Assembly (NCBI GenBank): GCA_020431745.1
Contig: JAGQHR010000093.1
Coordinates: forward strand, 1-8,645
From: Candidatus Eiseniibacteriota bacterium
GTDB taxonomy: Bacteria; Eisenbacteria; RBG-16-71-46; CAIMUX01
Direction: 5' to 3'
DNA: 8,645 bases
Shown: positions 1-6,004 of the stretch, piece after piece
Layout of the letters: each line of letters opens with the position of its first letter
Numbering within the stretch: position 1 is the first letter of the stretch
Notes under the pieces: model-generated
What the model saw: the letters and a program-made list of their open reading frames with translations, nothing else
The model's database searches: none
Told to the model about the DNA's origin: nothing
Position numbers and translations under genes: made by a program

Positions 1-1
1 G

Positions 2-1627
2 GGTCTCGAAGCGGCTCCCGCCTGGACCGTGAGCGGGCCGAACGCCGGGGATGCATTCGGATCCGCGGTCGCGAGCGCGGGTGACCTCAACGCCGACGGC
101 TATGCCGACGTCATCATCGGTGCGCCCGGCGCCGACGGGACCGCGCAGTACGGCCGCGCCTATGCCTATCTCGGATCCGCCTCCGGTCTCGCTACGGCAC
201 CCGCGTGGTCGGTGACCGGCGATCAGGCGGGCGCCAAGCTAGGCTTCAGCGTCGCGTGCGCCGGAGACGTCGACGGCGACGGCCACTCGGACGTGATCGT
301 GGGCGCGCCGCTCTACGATCATCCCGAAAACGACGAAGGAGTCGCCTTCGTCTACTTCGGATTCGCCGGCGGAATCGTGGGGCCGGGCTACCTCTTGGAA
401 TCCGACGATGCGGGCGCGCAGTTCGGATTCTCGGTTGGAAGCGCGGGGGACACCAACGGCGACGGCTACGCCGACGTCGTCATCGGCGCTCCGTACTACG
501 GGTCGACGGATCAGGGACATGCCGAGCTCTATCGAGGTGCCCCCGTCGGTTCGTCGCTCGTCCTGGCCAAGACCTGGACCGCGCAGCACCCGCAAGCCTG
601 GTTCGGTTGGTCGGTCGGCGGTGCCGATTTCGATCAGGACGGACTCGGCGACGTCGTGGTCGGATCGCCGGGTGTCGACAACGGACAGGAAGACGAAGGT
701 CAGGTCTGGGCGTATCGCGCACCCTTCGACACCAATCCGTGGTTCGGGACCGACGGCAACATCGCCTTCGGCTATCACGGCAAGTCCCTCGCCACCGGAG
801 ACGTTTCCGGGGATGGATTCCCCGACATCCTCGCCGGCGCGCCGGGACAGGTCGGTCAGGCCTCCGGCTCCGGCATCGCCCATCTCTGGCCGGGCAACGG
901 GATGTGGAACGGCGGCACGACCAATCCCACGATCGGAGAGGGACGACCCCGGCAGCTTCTCGCCTACACTTCGAACCTGACCGCCGTGGTGCCGTTGTTG
1001 GGCGCCGTCAGCGGGAGTCAGATGCGCTTCGGGGGTTATCTCTCCAGTCCACTCGGGCGCGATCGCATCCGGCTCGAAGTCGAGGTCAAGCCGCTCGACG
1101 TCGCCTTCGACGGAACCGGCACGATCTTCTCGACCTGGGCGGACACCGGCGAGCCGCAGGCCGAAGGAAGTCGGGTATTCACGACGCTGCTCTCTCCCTC
1201 GCTGAATCCCGGTGCCTACCATTGGCGGGCGCGGCTCTTGGGCGAGCGACCCTATTGGAAGCGGTCTCCTTGGATCTACCCGACGCGCAGCACGGCATCC
1301 GAGATGGACTTCCGCCGTCGGATGAACGTCAGCTCGGTCGAGACGGGCGACGTTCCCAGCCTGCAACTCGCGGCCTATCCCAGCGTGTTCCGGGGCGCGA
1401 CGACCCTGCGTTTCGAGCAACCACGAACGGGACCGGCCGTGTTGCGGATCTGCGATGCGAGCGGGAGAGAAGTGGCTCGTCCGGTCGACGGAATCCTCGT
1501 CGCCGGAACGCATCAGATCGCGTGGGATCCCGGGCAGGTCGGGCGCGATGTCCCCAACGGAATCTACTTCGCGCTCTTCGACTCGGGCAGCGGTCACGCG
1601 ACCACGAAGCTGATCCGCGTGCGGTGA
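2..1627 (+). CDS. FG-GAP/integrin-alpha beta-propeller surface protein with C-terminal FlgD-like sorting domain (5' partial)
   Basis: Probably a secreted or cell-surface protein. The start lies left of the window: the frame is open from base 2, and the residues before the first internal GTG (29) already read as propeller sequence, so 541 residues are visible. Five FG-GAP blades are seen. Each has an F-G motif, a calcium-type DxDxDG loop and a following GAP or GSP. The loops begin near visible residues 28 (DLNADGYAD), 89 (DVDGDGHSD), 150 (DTNGDGYAD), 209 (DFDQDGLGD) and 267 (DVSGDGFPD), spaced 61, 61, 59 and 58 residues. Family propellers usually have seven blades, so about two should lie upstream. 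A beta-rich region (about 310-450, with a YHWR motif) follows. Residues 457-541 resemble a FlgD Ig-like or type IX secretion C-terminal domain (PNGIYFALF, then TTKLIRVR at the end). Export by a type IX-like route is inferred; the ligand is unknown. The gene converges on the cupin gene. Confidence 0.88.
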   Translation, partial: GLEAAPAWTVSGPNAGDAFGSAVASAGDLNADGYADVIIGAPGADGTAQYGRAYAYLGSASGLATAPAWSVTGDQAGAKLGFSVACAGDVDGDGHSDVIVGAPLYDHPENDEGVAFVYFGFAGGIVGPGYLLESDDAGAQFGFSVGSAGDTNGDGYADVVIGAPYYGSTDQGHAELYRGAPVGSSLVLAKTWTAQHPQAWFGWSVGGADFDQDGLGDVVVGSPGVDNGQEDEGQVWAYRAPFDTNPWFGTDGNIAFGYHGKSLATGDVSGDGFPDILAGAPGQVGQASGSGIAHLWPGNGMWNGGTTNPTIGEGRPRQLLAYTSNLTAVVPLLGAVSGSQMRFGGYLSSPLGRDRIRLEVEVKPLDVAFDGTGTIFSTWADTGEPQAEGSRVFTTLLSPSLNPGAYHWRARLLGERPYWKRSPWIYPTRSTASEMDFRRRMNVSSVETGDVPSLQLAAYPSVFRGATTLRFEQPRTGPAVLRICDASGREVARPVDGILVAGTHQIAWDPGQVGRDVPNGIYFALFDSGSGHATTKLIRVR

Positions 1628-1639
1628 CGGCGCCCGGAG

Positions 1640-1690
1640 TAGACGATCGCCGGTCGCGTTGGGCGGGGGGCGCGACCGGCGAATCGTCTA
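1640..1690. terminator. Long inverted repeat between convergent genes, probable bidirectional terminator
   Basis: Bases 1640-1658 pair with 1671-1690 in a 19-bp GC-rich stem. The only flaw is one unpaired A at 1682. The 12-base loop (1659-1670) is very G-rich. The hairpin starts 13 bases after the FG-GAP stop and ends 54 bases before the cupin stop, where either convergent transcript would need to end. The outer pairs are TAGACGAT/ATCGTCTA. No long U-run follows on either strand, so it is not a textbook intrinsic terminator. A Rho-assisted stop or a 3'-end stabilising hairpin is also possible. The pairing is seen directly; the role is inferred. Confidence 0.7.
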
Positions 1691-1744
1691 TTCCAGAGCT
1701 TCGGCGGTCGGTTCGGAGGCGGCATCCGATCCCGGGTCCAGCCG

Positions 1745-2134
1745 TCAGGACTCGGCGTTTCCTCCGCGCTCCCGGAGGATCTCTACTTCCTCGGGAACAC
1801 TGACGAGTAGGATGCAGCCGCTCGCGGAGAACACCGCGTGTTTGTTGCCGGGCGCGGTGTAGAGATAGTCCCCGGCCTGAAGATGGGCCGCACCCAGACG
1901 AACCTCCCCTTCCAGCACGAAGATCTCCTCGCCGGCCGGATGAGCATGCGCAGGATAGCTCGCTCCGGGATCGAACTTGAGGAGGATGGTCGGCGACCGT
2001 TTCTCCTCCGCATCGAAGCGAAGGCTCTTCACGTGCACGCCCTGGATCCCGGGTTCGTCCAGGAGCTTCCATGGCACCGAGCTCGACCGCACCAGCTGGT
2101 TCGACACCGTTGTGTTCTTCGTCCCGTTGTCCAC
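1745..2134 (-). CDS. Small single-domain cupin protein (ChrR-like cupin fold)
   Basis: A 129-residue protein made almost entirely of one cupin beta-barrel; cytoplasmic, with no signal peptide. Cupin motif 1 fits G(X)5HXH(X)3E(X)6G: G57, H63, H65, E69 and G76. Motif 2 is GDYLYTAPGNKH at 88-99, giving the fourth ligand H99. All four metal ligands are therefore present, and Fe, Mn, Zn or Ni binding is expected. The overall pattern (HAHPAGEE, then FVLEGEV) is like the ChrR cupin and small dioxygenase or sensor cupins. No zinc-binding anti-sigma domain or neighbouring sigma factor is present, so an anti-sigma role is not supported. Substrate unknown. The GTG start at 2134 was chosen because AGGAGGG lies 6 bases upstream of it, with a good promoter further up. 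Monocistronic; divergent from GPP34. Confidence 0.87.
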   Translation of the reverse strand: MDNGTKNTTVSNQLVRSSSVPWKLLDEPGIQGVHVKSLRFDAEEKRSPTILLKFDPGASYPAHAHPAGEEIFVLEGEVRLGAAHLQAGDYLYTAPGNKHAVFSASGCILLVSVPEEVEILRERGGNAES

Positions 2135-2140
2135 GAAACT

Positions 2141-2147
2141 CCCTCCT
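2141..2147 (-). promoter_or_regulatory. Strong Shine-Dalgarno of the cupin gene, fixes its GTG start
   Basis: The minus strand reads AGGAGGG, then six bases, then GTG. This near-consensus site at ideal spacing supports the GTG at 2134 as the real start despite the non-ATG codon. Confidence 0.8.
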
Positions 2148-2173
2148 GCCGAGCTTGGAGCACCCCGGTGCCC

Positions 2174-2203
2174 ATCGTACTCGCGTCAGGGAAAGAAGGA
2201 CAA
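2174..2203 (-). promoter_or_regulatory. Predicted sigma-70-type promoter of the cupin gene
   Basis: On the minus strand TTGTCC (2203-2198) is followed by an 18-base spacer and TACGAT (2179-2174). These match TTGACA and TATAAT at four of six and four of six positions, including the key T-A...T of the -10. Transcription would begin near 2167, leaving a leader of about 33 bases that contains the strong ribosome binding site. A short inverted repeat, GCACC-CC-GGTGC (2160-2171), covers the expected start point and could be an operator, though it is short enough to be chance. Confidence 0.5.
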
Positions 2204-2273
2204 CGTTGCGCTGCCGCCCGAAGATCTTCCTGGACCGCGAACTTGCCCGGAATGCATCTCGGGATTGCCGGAC

Positions 2274-2302
2274 GTGACTGAGCGTCGCGATCGCGTTAGT
2301 GT
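2274..2302 (+). promoter_or_regulatory. Predicted promoter of the GPP34 gene, possibly giving a leaderless mRNA
   Basis: GTGACT (2274-2279), a 17-base spacer and TAGTGT (2297-2302) form a weak -35/-10 pair. The -10 keeps T, A and the final T. A start 7-8 bases past the -10 would fall on or next to the ATG at 2310, and no Shine-Dalgarno is seen before that ATG. The spacer holds a perfect 10-bp palindrome, CGCGATCGCG (2286-2295), a position typical of repressor operators. Promoter use, leaderless start and operator are all inferred. Confidence 0.35.
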
Positions 2303-2309
2303 CGGGTTC

Positions 2310-2975
2310 ATGAAAAGTTCGAATCTCACCATCATGGAAGAGCTGATGCTGCTCTCCCTTCACGATCAGAAGGGATCCCAGCTCGCCGGGAACGAGATCG
2401 GCTTCGGACTGGCCGGTGCCGCCCTGGTCGAGCTCCTGACTCTCGAACGGATTCGTCTGGACGGCGATTTCGTGCGGGTGGAGCGGACGACCCGAACGAC
2501 CTCCCTCCTTCTCGACGAGGTTCTGGATCTCCTTCGGACCGCCGACAAGCCGAAGAAGGCCAAGCATTGGATCCGCACGATCCCCAAGAAAATCAAGCCG
2601 CTCCATCATCGGGTGGCGGAAACCCTCGTCGCGAAGGGGATTCTCGCGAGCGAAGAAGGACGCATCCTCTGGATCTTTCCGGTCCGGCGTTACCCGGAAC
2701 GCTCCTCCGCCCCCGAGGTCGAGATTCGGCAGAGGATCCGCTCCACGCTGCGCGACCATCGGGACCCCGACAAAAGGACGGCCGGACTGATCGCACTCAT
2801 GGGCGCCTGCAAGCTCACGAAGCAGGTGTTCGAAAAAGGTGAGCGGCGGGAAGCGAACCGTCAGGTCAAGGAGCTCACAAAGTCCGACCCGTTCGCGAAG
2901 ACGGTGGTGAAGATCATCGAAGAGATGCAGGCCGCCGTCGCCGCGGCTGTCGCGGCGAGCGCCGCGGCCGGATAG
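2310..2975 (+). CDS. GPP34-family (GOLPH3/Vps74-like) protein
   Basis: A 221-residue, mostly helical cytosolic or peripheral-membrane protein. It opens with the family signature (residues 5-16, NLTIMEELMLLS) and continues with GLAGAALVEL and the ERIRLDG hairpin region. LVAKGIL and an ALMGACKL-type helix follow, with KELTKSDP near the end. It is colinear, as recalled, with eukaryotic GOLPH3, which binds Golgi PI4P and retains glycosyltransferases; bacterial members have no settled function. The arginine and tryptophan residues reported to bind PI4P in GOLPH3 do not appear conserved, and the helix bearing two of them is shortened. The C-terminus is an alanine-rich tail. The ATG at 2310 was chosen because the family homology begins there. 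The open frame continues upstream to 1977, but that part lies antisense to the cupin gene and resembles nothing. The stop is 5 bases from the stop of the convergent SGNH gene. Confidence 0.85.
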   Translation: MKSSNLTIMEELMLLSLHDQKGSQLAGNEIGFGLAGAALVELLTLERIRLDGDFVRVERTTRTTSLLLDEVLDLLRTADKPKKAKHWIRTIPKKIKPLHHRVAETLVAKGILASEEGRILWIFPVRRYPERSSAPEVEIRQRIRSTLRDHRDPDKRTAGLIALMGACKLTKQVFEKGERREANRQVKELTKSDPFAKTVVKIIEEMQAAVAAAVAASAAAG

Positions 2976-2980
2976 CGCGT

Positions 2981-4288
2981 CTAACGACCTGCGGGCATCG
3001 TCGCGTGCTGGGTGCCGCTCGTCTCCTCCGCTCGTACGCCGCCCGATTCTTTCCCGGTCAGTAGACCGCGATCGGTGATGAAGCCGGCAAGCGCCTCGCC
3101 CGCGATGTGATTCCCTCGATCGTTCCAGTGAGTATCGTTGGGTACGTAGAGGCGTCCCTCGGTCCGGTGCCGTTCGCGCATGAGCGGCAGGAGGTCGAGA
3201 CACTCGATCCCACGCGCCGAGGCGAAATCCCGCAATCGTCGTTGCGGTCTTTCGAAATCGAAGTCGTCGGCGGAGAGATTCAAGCCATCCAACACCTGCC
3301 TGCGAACCTGCGCGTCGACCTGCACCTCCGTTGGAATGATCACGAGCACCCAGGGCACGTGGTGTTCGGCACACCAGTCGTCCACTCCCGCCAGATACTG
3401 CTCCGCCTTGCGCCACCAACGCGTTTCCTTACCGCGCTGTTTGCGGAGGTAGATTGGAAATCGCTTTTCCTGGATGTAGAGGTACTCCCGGCTCGGAGGT
3501 CTCGCGGCGGGTCCCGCGTCCTGCTTTCCTGACGAGGAGGCAACATCGGGGGTAACCGCTGCGCTGCTCGTATCCGTCCCCGCCGGATCGGGACGGGCAC
3601 CTGCGACTTCGCGGCTCTCGGTGCCTACGTTCGCCATCGGGATGCGACGGCGAAGCAGACGTCTCTTGATGTTCGTGAGGAAGAAGGACTCGGAGACCAC
3701 GAAGACCCGCGACTTGCGCAGAACGTTGAGAATCGTGTGGGGTGATCCCACATAATAGAGCCTACCCCGCAGGACCTCTCCACGGACCGGAATCCCCAGG
3801 ATGTCGTTGCCGACGAAGAAGTTCAGGACGACGAGGTCGGGTTGCAGCTGGGGACCGAACTCCCTGAGCACCCCCAGCTCGTTCTCCGTCGAGTATCCAC
3901 CGATACCCATCAGATACATCTCGACAGGGGGATTCGCATCCGACTTGCTGTTGATTCGGGATTCGGTCACGCGAAGGAAGTTGTCGGACAGAGAGACGCG
4001 TCCGTAGACGAAGGAGTCTCCCAATCCCATGATGCGCGCGGTCCCCGGGACTCTCTCGGTGGCGTGTTCCCGATCACGGAATCCCAGGCTATTGATGACG
4101 TCGTCCGGGTCCTCGATCTCTGCGGCCGGCGTGGGCCGAAGCCGGTAAATCGCCTGGCGGTCGGCCAGATACGGCGAATCGGGCGGAGCCGGCACGATCG
4201 CCAGATACAACCGGCACAGGCCTTCCGCCAGAAGAAAGGCGATCGTCAATCCCAACGGAATCAGCAGAGCGGATCGCAGAAAGCGCAT
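2981..4288 (-). CDS. Membrane-anchored SGNH/GDSL hydrolase or acyltransferase-like protein
   Basis: A 435-residue protein. Residues 8-32 form an N-terminal hydrophobic signal anchor, which places the rest outside the inner membrane. All SGNH blocks are visible: NSLGFRD (66-72) before the core, GLGDSF with nucleophile Ser92, block II glycines 128-131, GND (160-162), and DTHW (385-388) with catalytic Asp385 and His387. Close relatives include GDSL esterases and the AlgX/DltD-like domains that O-acetylate polysaccharide or teichoic acid. A role in trimming or acylating envelope glycans is plausible, but the substrate is unknown. Residues of about 215-265 are a Pro/Ala/Ser-rich, probably disordered insert. 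The ATG at 4288 puts the anchor at the N-terminus and has GAGGG 10 bases upstream. A GTG at 4321 would add 11 polar residues and has no clear ribosome site. It lies 186 bases downstream of the FHA regulator, on the same strand. Confidence 0.85.
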   Translation of the reverse strand: MRFLRSALLIPLGLTIAFLLAEGLCRLYLAIVPAPPDSPYLADRQAIYRLRPTPAAEIEDPDDVINSLGFRDREHATERVPGTARIMGLGDSFVYGRVSLSDNFLRVTESRINSKSDANPPVEMYLMGIGGYSTENELGVLREFGPQLQPDLVVLNFFVGNDILGIPVRGEVLRGRLYYVGSPHTILNVLRKSRVFVVSESFFLTNIKRRLLRRRIPMANVGTESREVAGARPDPAGTDTSSAAVTPDVASSSGKQDAGPAARPPSREYLYIQEKRFPIYLRKQRGKETRWWRKAEQYLAGVDDWCAEHHVPWVLVIIPTEVQVDAQVRRQVLDGLNLSADDFDFERPQRRLRDFASARGIECLDLLPLMRERHRTEGRLYVPNDTHWNDRGNHIAGEALAGFITDRGLLTGKESGGVRAEETSGTQHATMPAGR

Positions 4289-4474
4289 GATGAGACGGCC
4301 CTCGAAACGACTACGACACACCCCAAGGGTAGCAGAAACCGGGTTGGCGCGATCACGCGGTCCCCGTCCACGCCCTCACGAGAGCGTCCGGGAGCGCCCC
4401 CCACGATAGAAATCGGCGGATTGCAATCGGTCCAAAGCCGCGGGATTCCATATCGGCCGGCTTCGCCGTTCCTG
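4289..4474 (-). other. Intergenic region between FHA regulator and SGNH gene
   Basis: This 186-base gap has no credible gene. On the minus strand, TTGGAC followed 17-19 bases later by a T-rich TTTCTATC could be a weak promoter, and TACCCT closer to the SGNH start is another possible -10. A perfect 10-bp palindrome, GATTGCAATC, lies at 4419-4428, just downstream of TTGGAC in that first candidate, and might be an operator. The weak ribosome site GAGGG for the SGNH gene is at 4299-4303. No strong terminator follows the regulator stop; only a 4-bp CGGC-GAA-GCCG stem is seen. Read-through from the kinase/regulator pair into the SGNH gene is therefore possible. Confidence 0.35.
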
Positions 4475-6004
4475 TCAATCGCCGTCCGCTTCGTCCGAAG
4501 CCGGTGCCGACCGGGAGATTTCGTGTTTGCGCATGAGACGGATCAGCTGGAAACGGCTGACTCCGAGGCGCCTCGCGGCGGCGGCCACGTTCCCGTCCTC
4601 GCGATCCAGCGCGGCATGGATGGCCGCCGGGTCGAGGGTCGTCTCCCGCTCGGTGGAGCGCTGCGGCAAGCGCAGCCGGGACTCGACCGAGACCGTCCGC
4701 TCCAGCTCGTCCGAGTCGCTTTCGAAGATCGACGCCAGCAACAACTGCTCGAGCTCCCGGACGTTGAGCGAGTAGTCGTGCCGCACCAGGGCCCGGGTCA
4801 GATCGACGGAAACGCGGAACCGACGGGACTCGCGATCCCAGAATCGTTCAACCTGCCGGCGGTCGGCCGCGCGTTCGCTCATCCGGAGGAGGAGCCGTTG
4901 TGCCACGAGAGGGATGTCCTCGCGTCGCTGGTTCAGGGACGGAATCTCCACGACGTGCTCGAGGCGAGCCCGCAAGTCGTGCTTGATCAGCTCGAGCGGC
5001 TGGTTCGTCGCGGTGACCAGACGGAAGTCCGCGACTTGCGGCTCGTCGCTTCCCAATCGCCGGAAACGTCCGCCTTCGTCGAGCACGCGCAGCAGCCTCG
5101 CTTGCAGATCGACCGGCAGCGTGCCGAGCTCGTCGAGAAAAAGCGTCGATCCGTGCGCCGTCGCAATGAGGCCGGACCGAGCCGGCATCCCGGCTTGGGG
5201 ATAATCGGCGCGATTTCCGAAGAGCTCCGCCTCCAGCAGGGTCGGCGGAATGTCCGCCGCGCTGTGGGTGACGAGGGTTTTGCCGGCGCGCGGCGAAAGA
5301 CGGTGCACGGCGGCCGCGGCCATCTCCTTACCGGTCCCGCTCGGACCGACGAGCAGGACGTGCTGGCTCATCCCCGCGACGAATGCGAGACGATCGCGCA
5401 GCGACCAAATCGCGGGACTCTCACCGACCATGCCGTTGCCATCGGCCTCCCCGAATCCGAAGGCCGACCACTCTTCCGCCTGGCGAGCCCGCACGGAAGG
5501 CAGCGTCACGGGTCGTGTCGTCAGAAAGAGGCAGAGATCGTCTTCGATCGAGATCGTCGCGCCCGGCTGGATCAGAGCGTCCTCACCGGCCGGCAGAGCC
5601 ATCTCGTCGTCCACCCGGACTCCGGCTTTCCCCTCCACGACCACCCGCACGCCATCTCGTTCTGCCAGAAGGCGCAGCTGGCGCCGGGAGACGTGATCGG
5701 GAAGCTCCAGGGGACCGACCGTCTCGGTCGCCCCGGGACGCTGTCGCACCGGTATCGCCCACTCCTCACCGGGAAACAGCGCCTCGGGGTCGAAGCGTCC
5801 GACCACGAAGGGTTTCCGCGACGGTAGAAGCAACACTTCCCCGATCCGCTGCGGCGTCTGGCGGGAACCCACGAGAACGAGCGCGAACTGGGAGGCCGGA
5901 GAGCGGCGACGGCGGAGGTTCGTATCGCTACCGGGGCGCTCGACCGTTTCTTTCGACACCGTGCGCGTTCGATCGGGCCCGGCGGTTCCCTGTGGGTGCT
6001 TCAC
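4475..6004 (-). CDS. FHA-domain AAA+ transcriptional regulator of the bacterial enhancer-binding family, lacking GAFTGA
   Basis: A 509-residue cytoplasmic regulator. After a basic, disordered N-terminus comes an FHA phosphopeptide-binding domain (about 60-162: VVGR at 67-70, VSRRQL at 105-110). The sigma-54-activator AAA+ domain follows (about 190-415): Walker A GPSGTGKE (220-227), Walker B LFLDE (288-292), sensor I TATN (331-334), putative arginine fingers R345/R347, and RREDIP (360-365). A Fis-type helix-turn-helix (461-496) ends the protein. The loop where GAFTGA should contact sigma-54 reads NRADYPQAGM (264-273), so classical sigma-54 remodelling is doubtful; ATPase residues look intact. 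Relatives lacking this loop, such as TyrR, act on sigma-70 promoters. The GTG start at 6004 has GGAG 6 bases upstream and overlaps the kinase stop as GTGA, implying translational coupling. The FHA domain probably reads kinase-made phosphothreonine. Confidence 0.9.
   Translation of the reverse strand: MKHPQGTAGPDRTRTVSKETVERPGSDTNLRRRRSPASQFALVLVGSRQTPQRIGEVLLLPSRKPFVVGRFDPEALFPGEEWAIPVRQRPGATETVGPLELPDHVSRRQLRLLAERDGVRVVVEGKAGVRVDDEMALPAGEDALIQPGATISIEDDLCLFLTTRPVTLPSVRARQAEEWSAFGFGEADGNGMVGESPAIWSLRDRLAFVAGMSQHVLLVGPSGTGKEMAAAAVHRLSPRAGKTLVTHSAADIPPTLLEAELFGNRADYPQAGMPARSGLIATAHGSTLFLDELGTLPVDLQARLLRVLDEGGRFRRLGSDEPQVADFRLVTATNQPLELIKHDLRARLEHVVEIPSLNQRREDIPLVAQRLLLRMSERAADRRQVERFWDRESRRFRVSVDLTRALVRHDYSLNVRELEQLLLASIFESDSDELERTVSVESRLRLPQRSTERETTLDPAAIHAALDREDGNVAAAARRLGVSRFQLIRLMRKHEISRSAPASDEADGD

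Noticed and set aside
239..1597. 452-codon minus-strand frame opposite the FG-GAP gene
   Set aside because: Shadow of repeated DxDxDG codons; the plus-strand product is unmistakable.
1745..2134. Cupin protein as a ChrR anti-sigma factor
   Set aside because: No zinc-binding N-terminal anti-sigma domain and no adjacent ECF sigma factor; only the cupin fold is shared.
1977..2309. Upstream extension of the GPP34 frame
   Set aside because: The extra 111 residues lie antisense to the cupin gene and its promoter, and the conserved family N-terminus starts right at the ATG at 2310.
1329..3419. 696-codon open frame on the minus strand
   Set aside because: It runs antisense to the FG-GAP 3' end and to GPP34, and out of frame through the cupin and SGNH genes. 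It has no domain and a low-complexity Arg/Ser/Gly composition.
4289..4321. GTG at 4321 as the start of the SGNH gene
   Set aside because: It has no clear ribosome site and would place 11 charged residues before the signal anchor; the ATG at 4288 gives a normal anchor with GAGGG upstream.
4289..4474. A sigma-54 (-24/-12) promoter for the SGNH gene driven by the neighbouring regulator
   Set aside because: No GG-N10-GC arrangement close to the consensus was found on the minus strand of this gap.
3842..5827. 661-codon open frame on the plus strand opposite the SGNH and FHA-regulator genes
   Set aside because: It spans two minus-strand genes with clear catalytic motifs and their intergenic gap. 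Its translation has no recognisable domain, is Arg/Gly/Pro-rich, and is typical of a high-GC antisense shadow.
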